The translations under genes and the position numbers were made by a program. Below are positions 27,552 to 37,100 of a stretch of DNA of 64,000 bases, piece after piece. A model generated the notes under the pieces. That model searched no databases. It was not told the origin of the DNA and saw only the letters and a program-made list of their open reading frames with translations. The stretch lies in contig CAWDAK010000011.1 in the NCBI GenBank assembly GCA_963800255.1, positions 264,238 to 328,237 on the forward strand, read 5' to 3'. Source of the stretch: DATFVA01 sp963800255. GTDB taxonomy: Bacteria > Bacteroidota > Ignavibacteria > Ignavibacteriales > Ignavibacteriaceae. How positions within the stretch are numbered: position 1 is the first letter of the stretch; every line of letters begins with the position of its first letter.

Positions 27552-28296
27552 TTACATATGCCGGTGCGCTGCACCTAAGGGGGGGTTACGGGTGCGGTGA
27601 TCTATCGATATGACGGTGCGCTGCACCTAAGGGGGGTTACGGGTGCGGTGATCTATCGATATGCCGGTGTGCTGCACCTAAGGAGAGATTACGGGTGCGG
27701 TGATCTATCGATATGACGGTGCGCTGCACCTAGGGGGGGTTACGGGTGCGGGGATCTATCGATATGACGGTGCGCTGCACCTAAGGAGAGATTACGGGTG
27801 CGGTGATCTATCGATATGACGGTGCGCTGCACCTAGGGGGGGTTACGGGTGCGGTGATCTATCAATATGTCGGTGCGCTGCACCTAGGAGGGATTACGGG
27901 TGCGGTGATCTATCGATATGACGGTGCTCTGCACCTAGGGCAGAGATTACGGGTGCGGTGATCTATCGATATGCCGGTGCGCTGCACCTAAGGAGGGGTT
28001 ACGGGTGCGGTGATCTATCGATATGCCGGTGCGCTGCACCTAAGGAAGATTACGGGTGCGGTGATCTATCGATATGACGGTGCGCTGCACCTAAGGAGGA
28101 TTACGGGTGCGGTGATCTATCGATATGCCGGTGCGCTGCACCTAAGGAGGGATTACGGGTGCGGTGATCTATCAATATGTCGGTGCGCTGCACCTAAGGA
28201 GGGATTACGGGTGCGGTGATCTATCGATATGCCGGTGCGCTGCACCTAAGGAGGGATTACGGGTGCGGTGATCTATCGATATGCCGATGCGGCAAA
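27552..28296. repeat. Tandem repeat, about 14 copies of a 47-53 bp unit containing GGTGCGCTGCACC
   Basis: The unit is roughly GATTACGGGTGCGGTGATCT, ATCGATATG(C/A)CGGTGCGCTG, CACCTAAGGAGG. Copies differ in the G-run and in CCGG/ACGG; the last is broken at 28283. Units are contiguous with no unique spacers. Each contains the short hairpin GGTGC-GCT-GCACC. The array starts 300 bases from the 26330 gene and ends 27 bases before the hslU stop, so hslVU transcripts would run into it. The flank 27245-27551 holds G-rich degenerate sequence and no gene. Confidence 0.9.
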
Positions 28297-28322
28297 ATCT
28301 CTCCCACCCCAAAGATCCAAGA

Positions 28323-29711
28323 CTATAATATGTATTTGCTGAGATCGCGGTTTTTGACGATAGATTCGAGCCTGTCTTTTACATCCTTGCCGCTGATGAC
28401 TACTTTTTCCTTCGGCAGCTTGTCGGGTACGTCAAACAATATCTCATCAAGCAGCGTAGTGAGTATCGTATGAAGCCGCCTTGCGCCGATGTTCTCAACC
28501 TGTTCATTAACTTCTGTTGCTATCCTGGCAACCTCTCTTATTGCATCCTCTGTAAACTCAAGTTCAACTCCTTCTGTCTTAAGCATCGCCTGGTACTGTT
28601 TCAGCAGTGCGTTCTGAGGCTGGGTAAGTATCTGCACAAAATCATCCTCGGTAAGACTTTTAAGTTCAACACGGATGGGAAAGCGTCCCTGCAGCTCGGG
28701 AATAAGGTCGGATGGTTTGGATACGTGGAAAGCTCCCGAAGCAATGAATAAAATATGGTCAGTTCTTACTGCGCCGTATTTAGTGTTCACGTTAGAACCT
28801 TCAACGATGGGAAGCAAATCACGCTGCACGCCTTCGCGGGATACATCGGGACCCTGGCCCTTACCGCCGCCGCCGGCAACCTTATCGATCTCGTCAACAA
28901 AGACTATCCCCGAATTCTCAACCCGCTCAATTGCTTCTTTCTGAACGTTCTCCATATCTATCAGCTTCTGCGCTTCTTCCTGGGCAATGATCTTTTTCGC
29001 TTCGGAGATTTTGGTTTTTCTTTTCTTCTTTTTCTTGGGCATCATATTTCCCATAATCTCCTGGAAGTTTATACCCATATCATCAAGGCCGAGGGGACCA
29101 AGAACCTGCAGACCCATATTAGCATTAGCAGATGCGTCAAACTCAATCATCTTATCGTCCATCTCCCCTTTCTTCAACTTCTCGCGCATCCACTCGCGTG
29201 TTTTCTGATTCTGAAAAGCTTCATTATCAACCTCACCCTCTTCGGTATTGTTAGCGTGAGCAGGTTTCTTAACCGGGGGAATCAGGATGTCAAGAATTTT
29301 TTCGTCGGCAAGCTCATCTGCTTTTTCCTGAACCTCTTCAGTCTTTTCAGTTTTAACCATATTAACCGCATAATCAGTAAGATCGCGTATCATCGATTCA
29401 ACATCGCGTCCCACATAGCCCACCTCCGTAAACTTTGAAGCCTCAACCTTCACGAAAGGAGCGTTAGCAAGCTTTGCAAGGCGGCGGGCAATTTCAGTTT
29501 TACCAACGCCGGTAGGACCAATAAGAATAATATTATTAGGAAGAATTTCATCACGAATAGCATCCTCAACCATCTGGCGTCTCCACCTGTTCCGCAGGGC
29601 AATTGCAACAGCTCTTTTTGCGTCGTGTTGACCTATTATAAAGCGGTTCAACTCAGTCACTATCTGGGTCGGGGTATATTCCTTATTTTCTTTTTTTACT
29701 TTTTTACTCAT
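28323..29711 (-). CDS. hslU: ATP-dependent protease ATPase subunit HslU
   Basis: 462 residues, close to the 443 of E. coli. HslU is the AAA+ unfoldase that feeds proteins into the HslV peptidase. Walker A is GPTGVGKTE (about 65), Walker B is IVFVDEIDK, and the C-terminal sensor-2 part reads IGARRLHTILTTLLDEI. The inserted I-domain between them is long and very basic in one stretch (MMPKKKKKRKTKISEAK). It starts 2 bases after hslV ends. Confidence 0.97.
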   Translation of the reverse strand: MSKKVKKENKEYTPTQIVTELNRFIIGQHDAKRAVAIALRNRWRRQMVEDAIRDEILPNNIILIGPTGVGKTEIARRLAKLANAPFVKVEASKFTEVGYVGRDVESMIRDLTDYAVNMVKTEKTEEVQEKADELADEKILDILIPPVKKPAHANNTEEGEVDNEAFQNQKTREWMREKLKKGEMDDKMIEFDASANANMGLQVLGPLGLDDMGINFQEIMGNMMPKKKKKRKTKISEAKKIIAQEEAQKLIDMENVQKEAIERVENSGIVFVDEIDKVAGGGGKGQGPDVSREGVQRDLLPIVEGSNVNTKYGAVRTDHILFIASGAFHVSKPSDLIPELQGRFPIRVELKSLTEDDFVQILTQPQNALLKQYQAMLKTEGVELEFTEDAIREVARIATEVNEQVENIGARRLHTILTTLLDEILFDVPDKLPKEKVVISGKDVKDRLESIVKNRDLSKYIL

Positions 29712-29713
29712 TT

Positions 29714-30253
29714 CTATCTTTCAATTACTTCTACGTTAATTTTATCATTAGTATAAATACATATCTCGGAAGCCGTCTTTAAGGCCTCCTCAACTATTTT
29801 ATCCGCTGAAAGGGAGCTGTATTTTTTCAGCATCTTGGCAGCTGCAAGAGCATACATACCGCCGGAACCTATTGCAACAATATTATCATCAGGTTCAATC
29901 ACGTCACCGTTGCCGCTTACAACAAGCGCTTTATCTTCAGTTATTACGGCAAGCATTGCCTCAAGCTTCCTTAAGAATTTGTCGGTTCTCCAGTCCTTGG
30001 CAAGCTCAACAGCCGCGCGCGAAACATTTCCGCGGTACTGTTCAAGCTTATCCTCAAAACGTTCCATAAGGGTGAAAGCATCGGCAGAGGCGCCGGCAAA
30101 GCCGCACAGAACCTTTCCATTAGCAATCTTGCGTATTTTTACGGCATTATGTTTCATTACAGTATTACCCAGCGACACCTGTCCGTCACCGCCGAGAGCA
30201 GCAACACCGTTGTGCACAAGTCCTAATATTGTTGTTGCCTTCATTTGTTCCAT
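29714..30253 (-). CDS. hslV: ATP-dependent protease peptidase subunit HslV
   Basis: 179 residues. HslV is the proteasome-like threonine peptidase. The start MEQMKATTILG implies a six-residue propeptide and Thr7 as the catalytic N-terminus, slightly longer than the usual one- or two-residue leader. ATG 30253 is supported by AAGGAG ten bases upstream. Conserved GFAGASADAFTL and GSGGMYALAAA are present. It forms a tight operon with hslU. Confidence 0.97.
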   Translation of the reverse strand: MEQMKATTILGLVHNGVAALGGDGQVSLGNTVMKHNAVKIRKIANGKVLCGFAGASADAFTLMERFEDKLEQYRGNVSRAAVELAKDWRTDKFLRKLEAMLAVITEDKALVVSGNGDVIEPDDNIVAIGSGGMYALAAAKMLKKYSSLSADKIVEEALKTASEICIYTNDKINVEVIER

Positions 30254-30337
30254 TATATCAATTGCTCCTTATTCAAAATAATATGACTATGTAATTTAAA
30301 CAGCCGGTAATAACTGTTCAAACTTACAACAATTAAA

Positions 30338-30964
30338 TCACCTGCGGGAGATCTTAAAAGGAAATATGCGGGGGACTGATTTTCTATAATCAACGTACTC
30401 TTCCCCGAACGTTTCAACAAGTTTTTTCTCTTCGTAAAATGATCCTGCATAAAAATAAGCAACTATGCACAGAAAAAAAGTGAGATAAAAAATATCCATT
30501 ACCGGCCGGAAAAGCAGGAAGAGAATAGTAAATAAGTACAGAGGGTGACGGGAATATTTATAAGGGCCCTCAATACGCAGTGTTAAACGTTCATCAAGAT
30601 CTTCTTTTTTATATTCACCCTTAAACCATCTTACAGCCTGGTTTATACCCAGGAATTCCGAACCGCTGAAATACCTTAGAGTAAGCAAAATCCCGGCAAT
30701 ACTGGCAAACTGAGGTATAAGAATAAGCAGGTCCCAGGGATCAGGCAGATCATAAACAATCCTATCCGGATGGGGAAGATATTCATACATAAGGTAGAAG
30801 ATGACAAGTGCAGCCAGGTTGTAAACAATCCTGTAGAAGGCGATGTACGTCCCTATTTTCTCAGCAAGTTTCCTTTTGAAGCCCGAAGAAGCCAGGAAAG
30901 AATGAAGCAGTCCGAACAGAAAGAAAGCAAATATTATCAGCAGGATGCCGGGGAGATCCGTCAT
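30338..30964 (-). CDS. Integral membrane methyltransferase-like protein (ICMT/NnrU-type)
   Basis: 208 residues with five or six hydrophobic spans. The C-terminal part has GPYKYSRHPLYLF and EEKKLVETFGEEYVDYRKSV, the signature of isoprenylcysteine/phospholipid methyltransferase-like proteins, which bind S-adenosylmethionine at the membrane. The N-terminal part resembles NnrU. Substrate unknown. The start overlaps the rpoN stop by four bases, so the gene is translationally linked downstream of rpoN. Confidence 0.8.
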   Translation of the reverse strand: MTDLPGILLIIFAFFLFGLLHSFLASSGFKRKLAEKIGTYIAFYRIVYNLAALVIFYLMYEYLPHPDRIVYDLPDPWDLLILIPQFASIAGILLTLRYFSGSEFLGINQAVRWFKGEYKKEDLDERLTLRIEGPYKYSRHPLYLFTILFLLFRPVMDIFYLTFFLCIVAYFYAGSFYEEKKLVETFGEEYVDYRKSVPRIFPFKISRR

Positions 30965-32415
30965 AATTCCTTACGAAGGCGGGCAATAGGTACTCTCAGC
31001 TGTTCACGATACTTGGCCACAGTTCTCCTTGCAATATGCACACCCTCATCATTAAGGATCTCAGCAAGCTTATCGTCGCTGTAGGGTGAGTTTTTATCCT
31101 CTGAACCTATAATTTCCTTCAAACGCTCTTTGATATGTTTATTAGATACCTCTTCCCCGCTGTCGGTTGATAAACCCTCACTGAAGAAATACTTCAGCTC
31201 GTGAATACCCATGGGACTCTGCACATACTTACCGTTAACCACGCGGCTGATAGTGGAGATATCCATATTTATTTCTTCGGCTATATCCTTGTAGATCATC
31301 GGTCTCAGCAGCTTAGGGCCCTTATCGAAAAACTCATACTGCCTTTCAAGAATAGCCCTCATAATCTTCATCAGGGTTTCTCTTCTCTGCTGAATGCAGG
31401 CGATGAACCATTTAGCCGACTCAAACTTTTCGCGGAGGAATTTATAAGTCTCCTTTTCCCGGGGAGTTTTCTTTGCCCTACGGGTAGAATCAAACATCTC
31501 AAGGTAGGTTCTGCTGATAGTTACAGAAGGCATACTCCTGTCATTAAGCGTAATAACAAAATTATCGTCAACCTTTTCAACCACAAAATCGGGAGTAATC
31601 TGGTTCATTTCAACCGACTCAATATTGCCCTCACCCGGTTTCGGATTAAGGCTCTGAATCAGGTCGACCGTGATCTTAAGCGTCTCATCCGTCATATTCA
31701 GTTTCTGCTTTATCGCGTCGAACCTTCTCTTGGTAAAATCATCATAACACTGCTCAAGCAGCTGAGAAGCCAGGTAAGTATAATACTCATCGTGACCGGA
31801 ATACTTCATCTGCACAAGCAGGCACTCCTTCAGATTCCGGCAGGCAATACCCAGCGGATCGAAGCGCTGAATCTTCTTAAGCAGATCTTCAGACTCCTCA
31901 CTGGATATCTTAACATGCTCAAACATCTCAAGCTCATTAACAATATCCTCAAGGCTCCTCTTCAGGTAGCCGTCAGCGTCAAGATTCCCGATAATCTCCT
32001 CACCCAGCATAAAAAGGTCGTCATCAAGATTCATCATCGTAAGCTGATTCCGGAGATGTTCAGTAAGAGATTCCTTTGCGGGGGCCAGCGGCTGGTAAAG
32101 CTCATCGTCTTTACTACGGTTCACCCTGTCGCCCTCAAAGTCGGCATCATTCATAAAATCTTCTAGCTCAAACTCCTCTTTATCATAGTCCTCATACTCC
32201 TCAACCTCATCCTCCTTCTTCTCATCCTTCTCCTCCTTCTCCTGGGAGATTTCAATCTCCTCATCCATCACCTCTTCCAGGATGGGATTTATTTCCAGTT
32301 CAGTTTTAATCCTCTGCTCAAGCGCGAGGGTATTTAGCTGCAGAAGCTTCTGGTACTGAATCTGCTGGGGAGAAAGTTTCTGCTGCTGCGATAATTTTTG
32401 GCTGAGAGATAACAT
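30961..32415 (-). CDS. rpoN: RNA polymerase sigma-54 factor
   Basis: 484 residues. The Gln-rich activator-contact region I is clear (LSQKLSQQQKLSPQQIQYQK), followed by a very acidic region II (about 60-100), the core-binding domain, a helix-turn-helix (DISTISRVVNGKYVQSPMG) and the RpoN box ARRTVAKYREQL near the C-terminus. Sigma-54 recognises GG-N10-GC promoters and needs an AAA+ activator, which is not in this window. A candidate target promoter lies at 38947. Confidence 0.97.
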   Translation of the reverse strand: MLSLSQKLSQQQKLSPQQIQYQKLLQLNTLALEQRIKTELEINPILEEVMDEEIEISQEKEEKDEKKEDEVEEYEDYDKEEFELEDFMNDADFEGDRVNRSKDDELYQPLAPAKESLTEHLRNQLTMMNLDDDLFMLGEEIIGNLDADGYLKRSLEDIVNELEMFEHVKISSEESEDLLKKIQRFDPLGIACRNLKECLLVQMKYSGHDEYYTYLASQLLEQCYDDFTKRRFDAIKQKLNMTDETLKITVDLIQSLNPKPGEGNIESVEMNQITPDFVVEKVDDNFVITLNDRSMPSVTISRTYLEMFDSTRRAKKTPREKETYKFLREKFESAKWFIACIQQRRETLMKIMRAILERQYEFFDKGPKLLRPMIYKDIAEEINMDISTISRVVNGKYVQSPMGIHELKYFFSEGLSTDSGEEVSNKHIKERLKEIIGSEDKNSPYSDDKLAEILNDEGVHIARRTVAKYREQLRVPIARLRKEL

Positions 32416-32419
32416 AATT

Positions 32420-32989
32420 CTATTCTACTTTTTCTTTTAATGCTGAATACCATTTCCTGCCGTATTTTCTCTGCAGGGCCTCCCCGCAGAATTCGGCCAC
32501 CGTTATTTTTTCCACTTCCCCTTTTTCCAGGGCCGGGGCGCACTCGCTGAACTTTTCATACCTCAGAACGTCGCCCCCGAACTTTGAAATCCTTATCGGG
32601 AAGAGATGGCACGAAATCGGTTTTCTAAAATCAGTTTTACCGTCGAAAAAAGCCTTTTCAATTCCGCATTTAGCTATTCCATTATCGTAGAAAACAAAAA
32701 CACAGGCCTTATTATCCAGGCTGTTCGTCATCAATTCCTTACTCTTATACAAAAAGAAGCCCTCATCCTCAATCACCTTCCTGTGTTCCATGGGGAGATA
32801 AGGCATAACAACCGGTAAAATTTCACCTATTATTTTCACCTCATCCTCGTGCAACGGAGCACCAAACTCACTCTCAAAAGTACAGCAGGCACCCTTACAT
32901 TTCTCCAAATCGCAAGAAAAGCGAGTATTTAGTACTTCCTTTCTTACCTCCACATCTTCTACCGGCACTATGTTATTATTAAAAAACAT
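32420..32989 (-). CDS. DUF3109-family cysteine-rich protein
   Basis: 189 residues from ATG 32989, which starts MFFNNNIVPVEDVEVR as in relatives; a longer frame needs a TTG start. Cysteines occur in FSCDLEKCKGACC, KCGIEKAF, ISCHLFPIR and FSECAP, a pattern like that of YkgJ-type zinc/iron-binding proteins. The function of the family is unknown. The gene ends 4 bases before rpoN starts, giving a likely operon DUF3109-rpoN-methyltransferase. Confidence 0.85.
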   Translation of the reverse strand: MFFNNNIVPVEDVEVRKEVLNTRFSCDLEKCKGACCTFESEFGAPLHEDEVKIIGEILPVVMPYLPMEHRKVIEDEGFFLYKSKELMTNSLDNKACVFVFYDNGIAKCGIEKAFFDGKTDFRKPISCHLFPIRISKFGGDVLRYEKFSECAPALEKGEVEKITVAEFCGEALQRKYGRKWYSALKEKVE

Positions 32990-33138
32990 TGGAATAATTT
33001 TTGAAGCAAGATAACAATTAGAATGATAATACAAAAGTTTAAAAATTATTTATTGACTTCATTTCCTCAGAATTTTCCATTCACAAAAACTTTTCCCCGA
33101 ATTAGTTAGTTTAGGATAGCCTTTTAACAAGGACTATT

Positions 33139-33918
33139 ATGAAATTCACGGGGAAAAAAGTACTACTCACCGGAGCCTCAAGCGGAATAGGCTATGAAAT
33201 GGCCGTACAGCTGGCAAAAGAGAACTGCAGGCTGGCCATACTGGCAAGAAGCAAGGGCAAGCTGGAAGAAATAGCCGGGAAGCATAGCAGCGAAGAAAAC
33301 GAAATACTCCCCCTGGGGTGCGACGTTACAAAAAAAGAAGAAGTAGATGATGCCATTGACAAAACCATAGAAAAATTCGGTGGAATAGACGTATTAATAC
33401 TGAATGCAGGAACCAGCAGCAGGATGGACGCGGAGGATTTTTCATCAGAAGAAGGCGAAAAAATACTAGCAGTTAACCTCATCTCCCAGTTCTACTTCCT
33501 GGAAAAAATAATACCCCATTTTCTGGAAAAAGAGAGCGGGATGATAGTGGGCGTTTCCAGTCTGGCCGGCGTAAGAGGATTTCCGCGAAGCGGATCTTAC
33601 AGTGCAAGCAAGGCAGGGTTCACCCGGCTGCTTGAGAGTCTCCGCATAGAACTCCGTCCCCGCGGCATAGCCGTACTAACCGTACTGCCCGGTTTCGTAA
33701 AGACGCCAATGACGGACAAGAACGAATTCAGTATGCCATTTCTAATGAAGCCCGGGAGAGCGGCAGAAATAATAATCAGCGGCATAAAGAAAGAGAAGAA
33801 GCTCATCCAGTTCCCCATACCCACCGTACTGGGCACAAAACTATTGGCCATTATGCCCGACGCATTATTCGAATACTTCGCAAGAAAGCACCTCGAGAGC
33901 CTAAAAACCAACGAATAA
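33139..33918 (+). CDS. Short-chain dehydrogenase/reductase
   Basis: 259 residues. The dinucleotide-binding motif TGASSGIGYE is at residues 11-20, NAGTSS at about 90, and the catalytic Ser/Tyr/Lys as VSSLAG and YSASKAG. It resembles SDRs acting on lipid or sphingoid ketones but the substrate cannot be told. Monocistronic, divergent from the DUF3109-rpoN operon. Confidence 0.88.
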   Translation: MKFTGKKVLLTGASSGIGYEMAVQLAKENCRLAILARSKGKLEEIAGKHSSEENEILPLGCDVTKKEEVDDAIDKTIEKFGGIDVLILNAGTSSRMDAEDFSSEEGEKILAVNLISQFYFLEKIIPHFLEKESGMIVGVSSLAGVRGFPRSGSYSASKAGFTRLLESLRIELRPRGIAVLTVLPGFVKTPMTDKNEFSMPFLMKPGRAAEIIISGIKKEKKLIQFPIPTVLGTKLLAIMPDALFEYFARKHLESLKTNE

Positions 33919-34122
33919 CGAAGCAGCAACAAACAGCCTGCATATGCCGTAGGTGTGCAGTACTTATGCAGTAGTTGGAGGCCGACAGAAGGCCGACAGA
34001 GGTTGAAAATAAATCCGGAATAGAATTCAAGAAATTAAGGATATTTTACCCCTTAAATTTTAACATTACCTTCGAATTTAACATATTTGAAGAAGGAATA
34101 AAAAATTATAGGGTTCCCGGGG

Positions 34123-37100
34123 ATGGCAAGAATATTCTTCTTTTTACTTACCTGCACGACTGTTTGTTTTGCACAATCCAGCGTAAAGCTTAATGAAATA
34201 ATGTTCTACCCTGAATCAGGAAACAATGAATTTATTGAGCTATACAATAATAGTTTATACGGTATCGATCTTAGCGGCTATAGCATAAAGTATTACAACT
34301 CGTCTCCCGATTTTATTACCGGAACAGGACAGGGAATGATCCTTTCTCCTATGAGTTACGCTATTATTTTGGAGGCTGATTATGACACCGAATCAGGAAT
34401 CTACCATGAACTGATACCGCCGGGAACACTGATCCTGAAAATTATGGATAACTATTTTGGATCAACAGGCATGGCAAATACTTCCGACCGCCCGGTCTGG
34501 CTTCTATCACCGGATGAAGATACAATCGACGTATATACGTATTCAGCCGATAATCTTCAGTCTCATTCAGATGAGAAAATCCAGGCGGGAGCTGATAGTT
34601 CTCAGTCGAACTGGCTAAATTCTGTTTCAATCAATGGTACACCGGGGTTTCAAAATTCTGTCATCCCTTCTGCTTATGATATTGAAATAGATTCCATCTC
34701 AATTTCTCCTATGATTCCGCACGAAGGTGATATTATAAGGATCAATGCTGAAGTCAAGAATACCGGAGAAAATCCGGCTGATAACTTCTGGATAAGAATA
34801 TATAACGATGCCAATCTCGACTCAATACCCCATCCAAACGAAGAAATTTTCTCACAGGAATATTTCAGCTTACAGGCGGGTGATTCACTTTCTGCCGTAA
34901 CACAAATCTTTTCAGCAGCTGAAGGGTTTTATGATATCATTGTAAAAGTGGATTTTCCTTTAGATGAAGACACTTTAGATAATACAGGTTGGAAGAGTTT
35001 TACTGTTTATCCCCGCGGCACTCAGTACAATGACATTGTAATTAATGAGATAATGTATGCTCCCTCTTCCGGTGAACCTGAATGGGTTGAAATTTTTAAC
35101 CGCTCTTCAGAGGATGTAAACCTGAATGGCTGGAAATTTTGCGATTTAACCACAGAAAGGATAATCACCACTGATGATATCTTTATTTCTTCCGGTGACT
35201 TCGTAGTTCTTACACGGGATTCAATCCTGCTTCATTTCTACGACGTTCCATCCCCAATAATTAAGTTCAGTCTGCCTTCATTAAATAACACCGGTGATGC
35301 AGCTGTAATAAAAGATTCGTTGGGATTTACTATTGACAGTCTCATATATCTGCCTGAATGGGGAGGAGGAGATCAGGGCAGATCACTTGAAAGAATTTCT
35401 GTTGATGTAAACAGCACCTCCGAAGATAACTGGCTGACGTGTGAAAGCATTTATAATGCTACACCGGGACAAACCAATTCGGTAACACCCAAAGAAAACG
35501 ATCTTAAAATAGCAAGGTTTGAGAACAGCGGCTATGCAGTTCTCGGAGAACCGGCAGAGTTTAAGATAACAATTAAGAACTCCGGTTTAACTTCTTCACC
35601 CGCTTACTACATATCTCTTTACCACGATATCAATAAAGATTCAGCGGCCCAGTCATCTGAGCTGATATCTTCTACGAATTACGGTACATTAAATTCCGGA
35701 GATACCTCGGTATGCATTTTATATGCTATGAACTTCGATGAAGGTCAGAATTATTTTATTGCTAAAGTAAATGCTTCACCTGATGATGATACAACAAACA
35801 ATACAGCTTACGCATATTTTATGGGTATAGAGGTTTCGGAATTCAGAAGCGACATTGTGGTTAATGAATTTATGTATGATCCTGAGAGTCCTCAGCCTGA
35901 ATGGATTGAGATCCTGAACCGAAGCAGCATTCCGGTCAATCTCAAAAAGCATCAACTGGCGGATTCCAGGGACACAACTACAATATCCCTTGAAGATATC
36001 ATACTGCTTCCGGGAAGTTTTGCTGTGGTTGCTGCAGACAGCACCATCAGAAATTACTTTAATATCAACGCCCCCCTTATAATTAAATCCTTCTCTGCCC
36101 TAAATAATTCAGGAGATAAAATTATATTACTTGATTCGCTTGACCGTGTGATTGATTCGCTTGAATATAAATCCGACTGGGGAGGAGAAAACGGCACTTC
36201 ACTTGAAAGGATATATGCCGATAGTTCCTCAACCGATGCTTTTAACTGGAGATCCTCAATAAGCAGGTATGGCGCCACCCCGGGCTATATAAATTCTGTA
36301 TCTCCTAAAGAAAATGATATCTGCGTTGCCTCTATTACTTCTTCTCCGTCCTACCCTGTTTTTGGTGACAATGTATCGTTAAAGATTAAAATAAAGAACC
36401 CTGGATTATTATCAGCAAATTACTCTATCAGACTATATGAAGATACAGATCTGGATTCGCTTCCTGATGTTAGTTTAACTAACCTTGATGGCCTTGTACT
36501 TCAACCCGGTGATTCAACAATTTTAGATTTAGGTTATACCATTAACAGCCTGGCAGGAGCTCACGTTTATTATGCAGAAGCTGTATTGCCGTCTGATATG
36601 GATACAAGCAACAATTATTCATTGACAAAAATCTACCCGGGTTATGCTCCGAACACAATTATTGTAAATGAAGTGATGTATTCACCCGAGGGTGGTGAAC
36701 CGGAATGGGCAGAGCTTTATAATAAATCGTCAGACTCTATCCATTTAAAACGCTGGTCTATTTATGATGTAATTTCTTCACCTTCTCAAACAAGAATAGA
36801 TTCAGATTTCGTTATCCCACCGCATAATTATATCGTTCTGTCAAAGGATTCCTCGGTACTATATTATCATCGTCTCATCCCATCTCCGCTGGCTGTACTA
36901 AACCTTCCTGTTCTGAACAATGATGCAGATGGTTTTGTTTTAAAAGATGAAAGAGGACAGACAATTGACTCACTGTTTTTCAACAGCAACTGGGGAGGAA
37001 GACAGGGGAAATCTCTTGAAAGAATTTCAGTAACAGCTTCAACCATCCTTACTTCAAACTGGGGTACTACTGAAGATGTTGAACATGGTACTCCCGGGAG

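Noticed and set aside
27552..28296. CRISPR array
   Set aside because: Units are contiguous 47-53 bp repeats with no unique spacers, and no cas genes are present.
27425..28473. Short open frames across the 52-bp repeats (YRYAGALHLR-type)
   Set aside because: They are by-products of the repeat period and share no start context or family.
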